In this document: positions 29,460 to 40,888 of the stretch, one piece after another | Position numbering within the stretch: position 1 is the first letter of the stretch | How the letters are laid out: each line of letters starts with the position of its first letter | Assembly: GCF_013415105.1 (NCBI RefSeq) | Contig: NZ_JACCDF010000007.1 | Location: forward strand, 62,001-126,000 | Direction: 5' to 3' | Source of the DNA: Vreelandella salicampi | GTDB lineage: Bacteria > Pseudomonadota > Gammaproteobacteria > Pseudomonadales > Halomonadaceae | Length of the DNA stretch: 64,000 nucleotides | Translations under genes and position numbers: made by a program | Notes under the pieces: generated by a model | Database searches by the model: none | The model's input: the letters and a program-made list of their open reading frames with translations, nothing else | What the model was told of the DNA's origin: nothing

Positions 29460-30545
29460 TTGTTAAAGCTAACCGGCGGGCCCCGACAAAAACACGGGGT
29501 TCGCGCCCTCCTTGCCATGACATTAGCCGGCTTGCTGACGACGGCTCCACTCGTGGCGGCGCAAGACGCACGCGTTGAAACTTATGTGGTACGCGACAGT
29601 GAACGCCTTGAAGTGCTTTCAGTCACCGGCAGCGTTACCGCCGAGCGCATTTCGCAACTCTCCAGCGCGGAAGCCGGGCAGGTCGATACGTTATCCATTG
29701 CGCTTGGAGAGCGCGTTAACCAGGGACAACGTCTGTTAACACTGGATTCGCGGGAAATCACCTTAGAAGCCCAGCGCATCCAAGCCGACGTCGCGCAAGC
29801 CCGCGCCGAGCGCGATGACGCCCGCCGACGTCTTAATGAGGCTAACCAGCTGTCAGCGCGGCAAAATATCGCTGCTAGTGAGCTACGCCAACGTGAAAGT
29901 ACCTTTGCCGCCGCAGAAGCGACCCTTGATGCGCAACAAGCTCGCGCTGAGCTCGCCAAGCTTCGCCTTGAGCGCCACCAGGTACACTCGCCATTTGACG
30001 GCATGGTCATTGAACGCGACGCCGAAATAGGCGAATGGGTCGACCCCGGTGATACCTTATTGACGCTAGTGGACCTTGACTCCTTAAAGCTTGAGTTCCC
30101 GATCCCGTTATCCGTCTACCCCCGCTTAAAAGAAGCAACACTTGAGATTCGCCTTGAAGGTAATCAGCAGTGGCATACGGCCACCATGAACGCCACGATT
30201 CCCCAAGAGGCACCTTCTCGGCAGTTTTTGCTACGCGCCACGCTAGATACATCCTCACCTATGCTGCCAGGAATGGCGGCAACGGGACGTTTAACACTTA
30301 CCGCAGGCAACGGCCCCAGTGTCCCGCGTGACGCGTTGATTCGTCGCCCTGATGGCAGCGTAAGCGTATGGCTCGTGAAACGAAAGAATAACGAGTGGCG
30401 TGCAAATGAACAGCGTGTCGAGCTTGGCAACGGTCATGCGGGCAAAGTCGCCATAGAAGAGGGGCTTAACATCGATGACCGCGTGATCGTGGTCGGCAAC
30501 GAACGCTTAGAAGAAGGACAGCGCGTGTCCTTAAGCGACAAGTAA
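29460..30545 (+). CDS. RND efflux periplasmic adaptor (membrane fusion protein)
   Basis: About 361 residues. An N-terminal hydrophobic signal/anchor (LLAMTLAGLLTTAPLVAAQ) is followed by the HlyD/AcrA order: lipoyl half (LSIALGERVNQGQRLLTLD), alpha-helical hairpin, second lipoyl half (SPFDGMVIERDAEIGEWV), and beta-barrel (LDSLKLEFPIPLSVY). Start TTG 29460 has GAGGAG at 29449-29454; a GTG at 29454 is the alternative. It lies 15 bases before the permease gene, which is broken, so the pair may be non-functional. Confidence 0.88.
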   Translation: MLKLTGGPRQKHGVRALLAMTLAGLLTTAPLVAAQDARVETYVVRDSERLEVLSVTGSVTAERISQLSSAEAGQVDTLSIALGERVNQGQRLLTLDSREITLEAQRIQADVAQARAERDDARRRLNEANQLSARQNIAASELRQRESTFAAAEATLDAQQARAELAKLRLERHQVHSPFDGMVIERDAEIGEWVDPGDTLLTLVDLDSLKLEFPIPLSVYPRLKEATLEIRLEGNQQWHTATMNATIPQEAPSRQFLLRATLDTSSPMLPGMAATGRLTLTAGNGPSVPRDALIRRPDGSVSVWLVKRKNNEWRANEQRVELGNGHAGKVAIEEGLNIDDRVIVVGNERLEEGQRVSLSDK

Positions 30546-30560
30546 GGAGTTATTCGCTGC

Positions 30561-33500
30561 ATGTTCGCTGCCATTATCCGACACGGCATCCTTGTCAGCG
30601 TAGTGACGCTGATCATACTGATCTTGGGTATTGCCGCTATTTGGCGTATTCCCGTGCAAATGATTCCCGACCTTGAAACTCGCGTGGTCGGCGTAGAGAC
30701 ACAATGGCCAGGCGCTACCCCGCAGGACATCGAAAAAGACATCTTGATAGAGCAAGAAGAGTACCTGCGCAACGTACCCAACCTGCAACGCATGGAATCG
30801 ACCGCGAACAGCGGCAGCGCGGAAGTTGAGCTCGAATTCCCGTTCGGCGTCGATCTGACCGAGACGTTAATTCGGGTGAATAATGCCCTCAGCCAAGTCC
30901 CCTCCTACCCCACTAACGTTGACCAGCCTCGTATCGTCGCCAACTCGTTTTCGGCGAATGCGTTTATGTACTACAACGTTGCCCCCCGCGAAGGTAACCC
31001 GCGCCAACTAGACATGCCGGCAATGCGCGACTACCTCGAAGATAACGTACGTCCGCGCATGGAAAGCGTGGATGGCGTGTCAGAAGTCACGGTTTCTGGT
31101 GGTGCTGAACGCCAAGTACAGCTACTCATCGACCCACAGGCGCTGGTCGCCCGCGATCTCAGCATTAGCGATGTGCAACAGGCACTTCGTGCGCACAACC
31201 AAGACGTCTCGGGCGGCAGCTTAGAAAGCGGAAAACGCCGCTATTTGCTGCGCACGGTGGGCCGGTTTAACGACGTAGCAAGCCTTGAGTCACTCATTCT
31301 GGCTCGCCGCGGCGACGCTTTGGTTCGTTTAAGTGACGTAGCCAAAGTGCAGCAATCCTACGCTGAGCTGACCTCTCGTGCTTACAACGCATCCGGTGAG
31401 CCGGTGCTAAGCGTGCAGGTGCGTCGCGAGGCGGGCGCCAACGTCATCGATATCAAGCGTGCCATGCGTGAGGAGGTAAACGCACTCAACGAAGGCTTAC
31501 TGCATGCGCAAGGAATGCAGATGACCCTCTCAAGCGACGATGTGCGCTATGTGGAAGCCTCGATTGCGAACGTTTGGGTCAACCTGGGGTTAGGCGCGCT
31601 TTTTGCTACATTGGTGATGTTTGCGTTCTTACGCTCCGGCCGCGCTACGCTCGCCGGGGTCATCGGCATCCCTATCTGCACCATCGCCGCCTTTCTTGGG
31701 CTGCTGCTCGCTGGCCGGACGCTGAACGTCATTTCATTAGCCGGGGTGGCCTTTGCCATCGGCATGACCATTGATAACACGATCGTGGTGCTGGAAAACA
31801 TCGAGTCGCAGCGGCGAAAAGGACTCTCGCGTTTTGATGCTGCATTGGAAGGCGTAAGGCAAGTCTGGCCCGCCGTGTACTGGCCTCGACGCTCACCACC
31901 ATCTTGGTTTTTGTACCGATCTTCTTCATCCAGCAAGAAGCCGGGCAGCTCTATTCGGATATCGCCGTGGCGATTTCCACCGCCATTCTGGTCTCGATGA
32001 TCGTCGCGGTTACCGTGATTCCATCACTTGGAGCGCACCTGGATTTTCGCGGCAATGACAACGTCACCAAGCAACCCCGATGGATGCGCGCTTGCCTCTG
32101 GATGGTTGAACAAATGACGCGAAATGCACCGCGCCGCTTTGCTGCGGTAAGTGCAGGAATAGCCGGGGGTCTTGCGATTTTCATTGGGCTAACGCCACCG
32201 GCGGCGTACCTTCCCGAAGGCGAAGAAGCCAAAACGTTTGCCAGTATGAACGCCCCGGCAAGCTACAACTTAGCGACCATGGATGAGATTGCGCAAACCC
32301 TTCAACGCGAGCTTGAACCGCACGTCGGGGCATCGCCTGAGGCTTTCACGCGCGGTGAAACCGATGTGCCGCCGATTCGTACCATGGGCATTCAAGCGGA
32401 AGCTCAAAGCTTGCGTATTATCGCTGAAACCATCGACCCCGCGCACATCGAAGCGTTAATGGAGGCCCTGACAACACGCTTTGGGGCTTACCCCGATATG
32501 CGTGCTTTTGCTGCCCGCGGCTCGATCATTTCCAGTAATGACGGGGGCACACGCAGCATTACACTAGATATCGCGGGCAACAATCTAAACGAACTCTACA
32601 CCGCTGCCAATGCAATTTATCAGCGCGCTCAGCAGGTATTCGATAATCCGCGTATCCAATCGCGCCCTTCCGCGTTGGAGCTTGGTCAGCCGTTAATTGA
32701 AATAACCCCGAACTGGACACGCGCCGCTGAGCTTGGCATCGACACCGACGACCTCGGCACCACTATCGCGGTGCTGACCAATGGCGCTTATCTAGATGAT
32801 TTTTATCTCAGCGACGAGAAGATCGACCTTTACGGCTATGGCCCTGACGGCGGCGATATAGACCTTGATAGACTCTCCACGCTGCCCGTTCATACTCCTC
32901 AAGGGTTTAGCGTGCCGCTCAATACATTGGCAGAGATTCGCGAAACCGTGGGGACCTCCACGCTACGCCGGGTCGACGGGCGGCGCAGCGTGACGCTGAA
33001 TATTATCCCACCGCGTAGCGTCGCCTTAGAAGCCGGCATTGAGCGTACCCAGCGCGAAATCATTACATACCTGCGCGATAACCAAGACTTGCCGGCAACA
33101 CTCGATGTCACCATCACCGGTGCTGGCAATCAGTTAGACGCAACGCGAGAAGCACTGACGGACAACGCGCTCATCGCCCTGGCCATCGTATATTTACTGC
33201 TAGTAGCCATTTTTGCCCACTGGGGCTACCCGCTACTGATTTTAGCGACCATCCCATTGGGCGCCGCAGGCGGCATTGTGGGGTTATGGCTGATGAATAC
33301 ACTAGGGGGATGGTTACCGCTGATTGGCATCAAGGCAATTAGCCAACCGTTTGACATGATTACGATGCTGGGCTTTTTAATTTTGATGGGAACCGTCGTT
33401 AACAACCCTATTTTGGTCGTGCACCAAGCCCGTGCCAATTTACGCGCCGGTATGTCTAACGTCACTGAGGCGGTCTACAACGCCGTGGCCAGCCGCCTTC

Positions 33501-33703
33501 GCCCCATTGCCATGACGACCCTCACCACGCTGTGCGGGTTGTCGCCGCTGGTTTTTTTACCCGGTGAGGGTACCGAGCTCTATCGCGGCGTCGGCACCAT
33601 CGTCCTTTTTGGCTTACTGGGCACGGCCTTTGTGACCGTGACATTTCTGCCAGCACTCACCGTGATGGTGCTCAACCGGCAGGTTAAAAAAACAACCGCT
33701 TGA
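30561..33703 (+). pseudogene. RND efflux permease, frameshifted
   Basis: Two overlapping frames together make one normal RND permease of about 1046 residues. The first frame (30561 onwards) carries TM1, the porter domain and TM2-4 (GMTIDNTIVVLENIE, the Asp-containing TM4) and stays in phase up to GVRQVWPAV at about 31877. The family sequence then continues in the +2 frame as LASTLTTILVFVPIFFIQQEAG, through the second porter domain to the C-terminus at 33703. A 2-base insertion (TA at 31878-31879) or a 1-base loss explains it. Sequencing error or true mutation cannot be told apart here. SD AAGGAG before ATG 30561. The 3' end overlaps the convergent trpC by 20 bases. Confidence 0.88.
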
Positions 33704-34487
33704 GGGCGATCCCGGGGTCATCATCACGCATAAAGGCTTCGCCGACCAAAAAGCCGTTGATATTATGATCGCGCATCAGCTCTATATCGTCGCGGGTATG
33801 GATACCCGACTCGGTAATCACGGTCACGTCATCGGGAATAAGAGGCAGCAAATCCAACGTCGTGTTCAAGCTGGTATCGAAGGTGTGTAAGTTACGATTG
33901 TTGATCCCCACCAGCTTAATATCCAGCGCCAGCGCACGCTCGAGCTCCTCGGCGTTGTGGACTTCCACCAACACATCCATCCCCAGCGCAGTCGCCTGCT
34001 GGTTAAGGTCTTTAAGCTTGGCATCATCCAAGGCCGCTACAATCAGCAGAATACAGTCGGCGCCGATGGCGCGCGCCTCGGTGACTTGGTAGCTGTAAGT
34101 AATGAAGTCTTTGCGGATCACCGGCAAATCGCAGGCATCGCGCGCGGCCATAAGGTAATCTTCATGGCCCTGGAAGAAGTCCGCATCCGTCAGCACGGAA
34201 AGGCACGCCGCACCGCCCTCGGCATAGCTTGTGGCGATCTCCGCCGGATCAAAATCCTCGCGAATAACGCCCTTGGATGGCGAGGCTTTTTTCACCTCAG
34301 CAATCACCGCCGCATCGCCTCGCTCAATACGGTTATTCAGTGCACGAATAAAGCCGCGCGGGGCGCTCTGTTTCTCAGCAAGTGCCAGCAGATCCTTTTC
34401 GGAAACCGCTTGGCGGCGCTCAGTGACCTCTTCGTCCTTACGCGACAAGATGCGGGATAAAATCGTGGGCGTGGCCTGTTGTGTCAT
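33684..34487 (-). CDS. trpC: indole-3-glycerol phosphate synthase
   Basis: Fourth step of tryptophan synthesis: ring closure of CdRP to indole-3-glycerol phosphate. 267 residues, single-function type with no fused TrpF. TIM-barrel landmarks: [77 protein letters not shown] 34487 is preferred; the frame opens at 34586 inside the trpD end region. Last gene of the trpGDC group, 25 bases after trpD. Confidence 0.95.
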   Translation of the reverse strand: MTQQATPTILSRILSRKDEEVTERRQAVSEKDLLALAEKQSAPRGFIRALNNRIERGDAAVIAEVKKASPSKGVIREDFDPAEIATSYAEGGAACLSVLTDADFFQGHEDYLMAARDACDLPVIRKDFITYSYQVTEARAIGADCILLIVAALDDAKLKDLNQQATALGMDVLVEVHNAEELERALALDIKLVGINNRNLHTFDTSLNTTLDLLPLIPDDVTVITESGIHTRDDIELMRDHNINGFLVGEAFMRDDDPGIALKRLFF

Positions 34488-34512
34488 GGAATTCTCTTCT
34501 GTTGAATCACGC

Positions 34513-35532
34513 TTATTGTTTGAAAACGCTAGTAAAGTGCGCGAGCTCTTTAAGCTTTTCCAACGGCAGTTTGGAGGCTTGAGCATCTTGCGCCATCATT
34601 ACACCCTCTTTCAGCGTGTCGGCAACCCCCGCGCAATAAAGCGCGGCCCCGGCATTGAGCGCGACCATATCCGACGCCGCGCCTTCACCGCCTAGTGAGT
34701 CTTTGACCAACCGCAGGCTGTCTTCTGCGCTAGCCGCTTTTAGCGTTGCAAGGCTTTGACGGGCAATACCGAGTTCTTCGGGCGTGATGGTGTATTGACG
34801 AATCGCGCCGTCTTTCAGCTCCGCCACCTGCGTGGGTGCGGCCAGCGAAATTTCATCCAAACCATCTTCGGCATGCACCACCATCACGTGCTGGCTACCC
34901 AAGTGCTGCATAACCTCTGCCATTAACGGCACAAGCTCAGGGGCGTAAACGCCGAGTACTTGGTTCGGCGCGCCAGCCGGATTGGTGAGTGGGCCGAGAA
35001 TATTGAACAGGGTGCGCACCCCCATCTCACGCCGCGGGCCGATCGCGTGGCGCATCGCCGGGTGGTGGTTGGGCGCAAACATAAAGCCAACGCCCACTTG
35101 CGCGATACAGCGTGCAACTTGCTCGGGCTTTAAGTCGAGATAGATACCGGCGATATCAAAAAGGTCGGCACTACCGGAGGAGGACGATACGCTGCGGTTG
35201 CCGTGTTTGGCGACATGCGCACCGGCAGCAGCGGCGACGAAGCTGGCGGCCGTAGAGACGTTAAAAAGATTGGCCCCATCGCCGCCCGTACCCACGATAT
35301 CCACCACGTTATCGGCGGTAAGTTCCACGCGATTCATCAGCTCACGCATCACCTTTGCCGCCGCACTGATTTCCACAGCGCTTTCACCCTTCATGGCCAA
35401 CCCCACAAGCAGGCCACCAATCTGAGCATCGGTTGCCTCGCCGGTCATGATCTGGCGCATCAGCGCGTGCATCGCATCGAAAGAGAGATCTTCGCGGCAC
35501 ATTACCGCGTGAATAGCGTCTCGCATCTGCAT
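34513..35532 (-). CDS. trpD: anthranilate phosphoribosyltransferase
   Basis: Joins anthranilate to PRPP. 339 residues, usual length. The phosphoribosyl-binding loop [16 protein letters not shown] and the [12 protein letters not shown] segment (K/H before it: AKHGN) are intact, as is the [20 protein letters not shown] block. It lies 33 bases after trpG, so the two are co-transcribed. Confidence 0.96.
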   Translation of the reverse strand: MQMRDAIHAVMCREDLSFDAMHALMRQIMTGEATDAQIGGLLVGLAMKGESAVEISAAAKVMRELMNRVELTADNVVDIVGTGGDGANLFNVSTAASFVAAAAGAHVAKHGNRSVSSSSGSADLFDIAGIYLDLKPEQVARCIAQVGVGFMFAPNHHPAMRHAIGPRREMGVRTLFNILGPLTNPAGAPNQVLGVYAPELVPLMAEVMQHLGSQHVMVVHAEDGLDEISLAAPTQVAELKDGAIRQYTITPEELGIARQSLATLKAASAEDSLRLVKDSLGGEGAASDMVALNAGAALYCAGVADTLKEGVMMAQDAQASKLPLEKLKELAHFTSVFKQ

Positions 35533-35565
35533 GAAAACGTGAGCCTCTTAGTTAAGGGTGGGCGG

Positions 35566-36213
35566 TCAAGCGCGCTTGAGAAAATTAGCCAATAATTCAT
35601 GGCCTTGACGGGTCAAAATCGATTCGGGGTGGAACTGAACGCCTTCAATATCAAGCTTACGGTGGCGCAGCCCCATAATGAGCCCCGGGGTGATATCGTC
35701 GTCACTCGTCCAGGCGGTGATTTCCAAGCACTCGGGCAGGCTCTCTTTTTCCACGATCAGCGAGTGGTAACGCGTCACTTCCAAGGGATTTTCAAGCCCG
35801 GCAAAAACGCCCTGGCCGGTGTGCTCAATAGCGGAGGTTTTGCCGTGCATGACCTGCGGCGCGCGTACCACCTTGCCACCGTAAACCTGTCCAATGGCTT
35901 GATGCCCTAAGCACACGCCCAAAATGGGAAGTCGACCGGCGAAGTGATGAATCACTTCCATGGAAAGCCCCGCTTCGCTTGGCGTGCAAGGCCCGGGGGA
36001 AATCACTAAATGGGTGGGCGCAAGGGCTTCAATATCCGCAATACTGATCTCATCATTGCGGTGCGTCAGCACGTCAGCGCCTAACTCGCCCAGGTATTGG
36101 ACAATGTTGAAAGTGAAACTGTCATAGTTATCCAACATGACGACGCGTTTCACGCTCGGTTGCGCTGTTTTTTCCTGTACCACCTTTTCTTGAACCGCCT
36201 GCCCGTGCGCCAT
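35566..36213 (-). CDS. trpG: anthranilate synthase component II (glutamine amidotransferase)
   Basis: Supplies ammonia from glutamine to TrpE. Class I amidotransferase triad: Cys in [10 protein letters not shown], His-Glu in FHPES. The family usually starts at about [11 protein letters not shown], which would be ATG 36138 (190 residues). In this genome the frame runs on upstream to 36309 with ATGs at 36213 and 36246 and no convincing SD at any, so the start is uncertain. The extension contains the near-repeat VQEKVVQEK. May also serve PabB, since no separate pabA is seen here. trpE is not adjacent: the formate dehydrogenase genes lie between. Confidence 0.9.
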   Translation of the reverse strand: MAHGQAVQEKVVQEKTAQPSVKRVVMLDNYDSFTFNIVQYLGELGADVLTHRNDEISIADIEALAPTHLVISPGPCTPSEAGLSMEVIHHFAGRLPILGVCLGHQAIGQVYGGKVVRAPQVMHGKTSAIEHTGQGVFAGLENPLEVTRYHSLIVEKESLPECLEITAWTSDDDITPGLIMGLRHRKLDIEGVQFHPESILTRQGHELLANFLKRA

Positions 36214-36319
36214 TGGCCCGCTAACCCCGTTATTTGGTGAAACCATGAGCCATTGATGATACCGCAACCCAGGCCTAGCGTGCAGGGGCGCGTGCACAAC
36301 ATCGCGCAAACAGGTGAGT

Positions 36320-39094
36320 TCACACCGCTGGCGTCACCCGGCACGCGGCATATTTAAACTCGGGGATTTTACCGTAAGGGTCCAACGCGGGGTTGGTGAG
36401 CAGGTTCGCAGCGGCCTCCCTATAGGCAAACGGCACAAACACCATGCCATCGGGCATCTGCGTATCCATGCGGGCAGCAAGGGTAATCGCACCGCGCCGT
36501 GTGGTAATAGTGACCGTGTCGCCCGGTGACACGCCCATGCGTTTGAGCTCCCCTGGCGAAAGGCTGGCAACAGCAGCGGGTTCCAGTGCATCAAGTACTA
36601 GGCTGCGCCGAGTCATCGACCCGGTGTGCCAATGCTCCAGTTGGCGCCCGGTGGTGAGCACGGTGGGATAGGCCTCATCAAGCGCCTCATCGGGCGGCAG
36701 CGGCCACGCGGGGGAAAACCTCGCTCGACCGCCTGCGCGGGGAAACGCCTCGCTAAACACCACGTCTTGGCCGAGCGCGTCGTCATCAGGGCATGGGTAG
36801 GTGACAGACCCCTCACGCTGCAATCGCTCCCAACTGATGTGATTCAACGACGCCATCCCTTGGCGCATTTCAGCAAAAACATCGCGGGGATGCGGGTAGT
36901 GCCAGCGAAGCCCGAAGCGCTCGGCTATCTGCGCAATAATCCATCCATCCGGTTTGGCGTCTCCGGGCAGCGGTAACGCCATACGCCCCAACTGTACCTG
37001 GCGGTTGGTATTGGTGACCGTGCCCTCTTTTTCCGGCCACGCGGAGGCAGGCAGTATCACATCGGCAAACTGGGCGGTTTCGGTGAAAAAGATATCTTGC
37101 ACCACGAGATGCTCAAGCTGGCCAAGCGCAGCCCGTGCATGGGTGAGATCTGGGTCTGACATCGCGGGGTTTTCGCCCAGGATGTACATGCCGCGCACCT
37201 CACCGGCATGAATCGCGTTCATCACCTCCACCACCGTTAACCCCGGCGTTTGTGGCAGCGGCGTTTGCCAAAGCGCTTCAAAAGCAGCGCGCAGCTGAGC
37301 ATCGCCCACCGGCTGGTAGTCTGGCAACACCATGGGGATTAAGCCCGCATCTGAGGCGCCCTGCACGTTGTTTTGCCCGCGCAGCGGGTGCAGCCCGGTG
37401 CCAGCACGCCCCGTATGGCCGCAGGCGAGCGCCAACGAAATCAGGCAGCGGGCGTTATCGGTACCATGGGTGTGCTGCGAGACCCCCATACCCCAAAAAA
37501 TCATCGCGTTTTCGGCCGTAGCGTAGCGGCGCGCCACGTCGCGGATCGTCTCGGGCGCCACGCCGCAAAGCTCGCTCATCGCCTCGGGTGTGCTCTGATC
37601 GACATTGCGTTTCAGCGCTTCAAAGCCCTCGGTATGAGCGTCGATGTACGCCGCGTTATAACGCTTTTCAGCGACAATCACGTGCAGTATGGCGTTGAAA
37701 AGCGCCACATCCGCCCCCGGGGTGAAGCGCACGCTTAGGCTCGCATAGGCGTCCAGCGCTTGGCCGCGCGGGTCGAGAATAATGATCTCGGTGCCCTGTT
37801 TGGCCGCCTGCTTGAAATAGGTGGCCGCCACGGGGTGATTCACCGCCGGGTTGCAGCCGGTGAGGATCACCACATCCGCTTCCAGCGCCTGCATAAACGA
37901 GGCGGTGACGGCACCGGATCCCAAACACTCCATCAACGCGGCCACGGAGCTTGCATGACAAAGTCGCGTGCAGTGATCGACATTGTTGTTGCCAAACCCG
38001 GTACGTACGAGCTTCTGAAACAGCCAGGCCTCTTCGTTGGTGCATTTGGCGCTGCCAAACCCCGCCAGCGCCTGGGGGCCGTGTTGCTGTTTAAGCGTTA
38101 ACAGGCCGCCGGCGGCGGCATCCAGCGCTTCGCTCCAGCTAGCTTGGCGAAAGTGGGTCAACGGATTGGCCGGATCGAACCCCACATCCAGGCCTTTCGG
38201 CGCGTCTGGGCGGCGTATCAGCGGCATAGTCAGGCGGGCAGGATGGCGGACATAATCAAACCCAAAACGCCCCTTCACACACAGGCGGTTCTGGTTTGAC
38301 GGCCCATCGCGCCCCGTCACGTAGGCAATGGCGTCGTCTTTTAGGTGATACGTCAGCTGGCAGCCAACCCCACAGTAGGGGCAGACCGAATCCACCTGAC
38401 GGTCCACTGCCTGAGAGTCTCCCACGCCCTGCTGATCCATGAGCGTGGCGGGCATCAACGCACCGGTGGGGCAGGCTTGCACGCACTCGCCGCAGCCCAC
38501 ACAGGTGCTCTCCCCCATGGGGTCGTCGAAATCAAACACGATTTTAGAAGCCGCGCCACGCTGCGCTATGCCGATGACGTCGTTACTCTGAACCTCACGG
38601 CAGGCGCGCACACAAAGCGTGCACTCAATACAGGCATTGAGATTCACGTGCATCGCTGGGTGGCTCGTGTCCGGCTCGCTATTCTCGCGTTGTGGCGGTA
38701 GCCATGCTTTCACCGCTCCCGCGTCTAGGTCGAGCTGATCGGCCATGGCCCAAAAGTGGCTTGAGCGGTCGGGGCTTGCGGCACGCTCGGGCTGATCGGC
38801 AACTAACAGCTCCATCACACCTTCGCGTGCGGTGCGAGCACGCTCGGAGGTGGCGCTTTTGATCACCATGCCCGGCGTCGCCTCACGAATACAGCTTGCG
38901 GCCAGTACGCGCTCACCCTCAACTTCCACCATGCAGGTGCGGCAGTTACCGTCAGCGCGGTAGCCGGGCGCGTCTTTAAAACACAGGTGCGGGATAGTCT
39001 CTCCGGCGCGTTGGGCAACCTGCCAAAGCGTTTCACCGGGATACGCGATCACCTCATGGCCATCGAGCGTAAGCATGAAGGGAGACGTCATCAT
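36320..39094 (-). CDS. fdsA: NAD-dependent formate dehydrogenase, catalytic alpha subunit
   Basis: 924 residues of the molybdo-bis-PGD family. N-terminal [2Fe-2S] domain with C38, C51, C54, C68; two [4Fe-4S] sets C155/158/161/165 and C198/201/204/208; then the catalytic chain starting with a [4Fe-4S] group C238/241/245/272. The Mo ligand is Cys, C379 followed by H380 in [13 protein letters not shown], where E. coli FdhF has selenocysteine. The C-terminal MopB domain ends at [12 protein letters not shown]. The 5' end overlaps fdsB by 4 bases (ATGA). With fdsB it should form a soluble NAD-reducing formate dehydrogenase; fdsC and fdsD were not seen next to it. Confidence 0.92.
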   Translation of the reverse strand: MMTSPFMLTLDGHEVIAYPGETLWQVAQRAGETIPHLCFKDAPGYRADGNCRTCMVEVEGERVLAASCIREATPGMVIKSATSERARTAREGVMELLVADQPERAASPDRSSHFWAMADQLDLDAGAVKAWLPPQRENSEPDTSHPAMHVNLNACIECTLCVRACREVQSNDVIGIAQRGAASKIVFDFDDPMGESTCVGCGECVQACPTGALMPATLMDQQGVGDSQAVDRQVDSVCPYCGVGCQLTYHLKDDAIAYVTGRDGPSNQNRLCVKGRFGFDYVRHPARLTMPLIRRPDAPKGLDVGFDPANPLTHFRQASWSEALDAAAGGLLTLKQQHGPQALAGFGSAKCTNEEAWLFQKLVRTGFGNNNVDHCTRLCHASSVAALMECLGSGAVTASFMQALEADVVILTGCNPAVNHPVAATYFKQAAKQGTEIIILDPRGQALDAYASLSVRFTPGADVALFNAILHVIVAEKRYNAAYIDAHTEGFEALKRNVDQSTPEAMSELCGVAPETIRDVARRYATAENAMIFWGMGVSQHTHGTDNARCLISLALACGHTGRAGTGLHPLRGQNNVQGASDAGLIPMVLPDYQPVGDAQLRAAFEALWQTPLPQTPGLTVVEVMNAIHAGEVRGMYILGENPAMSDPDLTHARAALGQLEHLVVQDIFFTETAQFADVILPASAWPEKEGTVTNTNRQVQLGRMALPLPGDAKPDGWIIAQIAERFGLRWHYPHPRDVFAEMRQGMASLNHISWERLQREGSVTYPCPDDDALGQDVVFSEAFPRAGGRARFSPAWPLPPDEALDEAYPTVLTTGRQLEHWHTGSMTRRSLVLDALEPAAVASLSPGELKRMGVSPGDTVTITTRRGAITLAARMDTQMPDGMVFVPFAYREAAANLLTNPALDPYGKIPEFKYAACRVTPAV

Positions 39095-40833
39095 ACCGGC
39101 CCTCCGTCAGCGGCATCGGTCACGATAATGCCCTGCTGGGTCAGTGCTGGACGAAAGTCACGCAAAAGACCCAGCACCGGGTTGGGCGCGGCTTGGCCTA
39201 ATCCACAAATCGAGGCGTCCTGCATCACCTGGGCTAAACGGGTGAGCGCATTCACGTCCCATGTATCGCGCGCTAACAGCGAGTGCATTTTTTCGCTACC
39301 TACCCGGCAGGGTGTGCACTGCCCGCAGGATTCATCGGCAAAAAATGCAAGCAAATTAGTGGCCACCGCACGCAGGTCGTCTTGCTCGGACAACACAATC
39401 ACCGCACCCGAGCCGATAAAGGCACCATGTGGTTGAAGCGTGTCGAAATCCAGCGGAATATCCGCCCTGCTCGCCGGGAGAATACCGCCTGAGGCGCCGC
39501 CGGGAAGATACGCCGCAAGACGGTGTCCCTCGGCCATGCCGCCGCAGTATTCGTCAATCAGCTCCTGAAGCGTAATCCCCGCAGGCGCTAAATGAACGCC
39601 TGGGTGCTTGACCCGGCCCGACACCGAAAAACTGCGCAGCCCCGAACGTCCATGCCGCCCTTGCTGGGCAAACCACGTTGCGCCTTTCTCCCACAGACGC
39701 GGAATCCAATAGACCGTCTCGACGTTGTTGACCAGCGTCGGGCGATCAAATAGCCCTTTTTGCGCAACAAAAGGCGGGCGATGACGCGGCTTACCCGGTT
39801 TACCCTCCAACGACTCGATAAGGGCAGATTCCTCACCGCAGATATAGGCGCCCGCACCGCGGCGAAGGACGATATACCCCGGTGTTGCCAGGCCTACTTG
39901 TTCGAGTTCCGCAATGGCTTCGCGCAACACACGGTGAAGCCCGGGATACTCATCGCGCAAATAGAGATACAACGCGTCAGCCCCTACCGCCCAGGCGCTG
40001 ACCAACGCGCCTTCCAAAAATTGATGCGGCGCTGTCTCCAAGTAGTGGCGATCTTTAAAGGTACCGGGCTCGCCCTCGTCGGCGTTGATCACGCAAAAAC
40101 GAGGGCCGGGCTCGGCGCGTACCGCCCGCCACTTTTTGAACGTGGGAAACCCAGCGCCGCCGAGCCCGCGTAGCCCTGATTGCTCAAGCAGCTCAAGCAA
40201 CGTGCCTAACACCACTTCGCCCTGCTGGCACTTCTTTAGCAATGTAAAACCACCGCGCTTTCGATAAGTGCCCAAGCGCTCCCAGGTAATCGCTTCCGGG
40301 TGAAAGTGGCCGACATCGACCACGGCTTCAATGCCTTCGGCGGTGGCATAACGCACGTGATGGTGCCCCACCTCGGCCACCGGAGCACTATCACAACGGC
40401 CCATGCAAGGGGCGCGAATAACGCGCACGCGATTGGCGTCGAAGCGCGCGTTCAATGCTTCTTGAAGCGCCTCTGCACCCGCCAACTGACAAGAGAGCGA
40501 ATCGCACACACGTACCGTTACCTCAGGCGGCGGCGTTTGATCATCGTGGACCACATCGAAGTGAGCGTAGAAGGTTGCGGTCTCGTACACTGCTGCCATG
40601 GGCAGGTTCATATAGGCGGCCAGCGCACGCAGCTCCGCCAGCGCGAGATAACCCCGGCCATCCTGCAACGCATGCAGGTGCTCAATCAGCCGGTCGCGAC
40701 GGCGAAGGTCGGGGTGTTGGCGCTCATCACCGAGTTGACTGCGCAGCGCCGCCAGCGCCACAGGCGCAAGCTCACGCCCTTTGAGCGCCGTTTTACGCCC
40801 AGCTGGGCGGCTTTTATCGTTGTTGTTCGCCAT
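39091..40833 (-). CDS. fdsB: formate dehydrogenase diaphorase subunit (NuoE-NuoF fusion)
   Basis: 580 residues joining two modules that are separate in Rhodobacter-type FDHs. The N-terminal NuoE/FdsG-like thioredoxin fold has [2Fe-2S] ligands C110, C115, C143, C147. The NuoF/FdsB part carries the FMN/NADH site (GLRGLGGAGFPTFKKW; NADEGEPGTFKDR; GAGAYICGEESALIESLEG) and the final [4Fe-4S] set SCGQCTPCR...ICGLGQ. It passes electrons from FdsA to NAD+. First of the two fds genes, 55 bases after trpE and in the same direction. Confidence 0.9.
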   Translation of the reverse strand: MANNNDKSRPAGRKTALKGRELAPVALAALRSQLGDERQHPDLRRRDRLIEHLHALQDGRGYLALAELRALAAYMNLPMAAVYETATFYAHFDVVHDDQTPPPEVTVRVCDSLSCQLAGAEALQEALNARFDANRVRVIRAPCMGRCDSAPVAEVGHHHVRYATAEGIEAVVDVGHFHPEAITWERLGTYRKRGGFTLLKKCQQGEVVLGTLLELLEQSGLRGLGGAGFPTFKKWRAVRAEPGPRFCVINADEGEPGTFKDRHYLETAPHQFLEGALVSAWAVGADALYLYLRDEYPGLHRVLREAIAELEQVGLATPGYIVLRRGAGAYICGEESALIESLEGKPGKPRHRPPFVAQKGLFDRPTLVNNVETVYWIPRLWEKGATWFAQQGRHGRSGLRSFSVSGRVKHPGVHLAPAGITLQELIDEYCGGMAEGHRLAAYLPGGASGGILPASRADIPLDFDTLQPHGAFIGSGAVIVLSEQDDLRAVATNLLAFFADESCGQCTPCRVGSEKMHSLLARDTWDVNALTRLAQVMQDASICGLGQAAPNPVLGLLRDFRPALTQQGIIVTDAADGGPV

Positions 40834-40888
40834 CGCTTTTTTATTCGTCCGTTCGCTTGGGTAATGCTAGCTCAATAGCCCAATAAGG

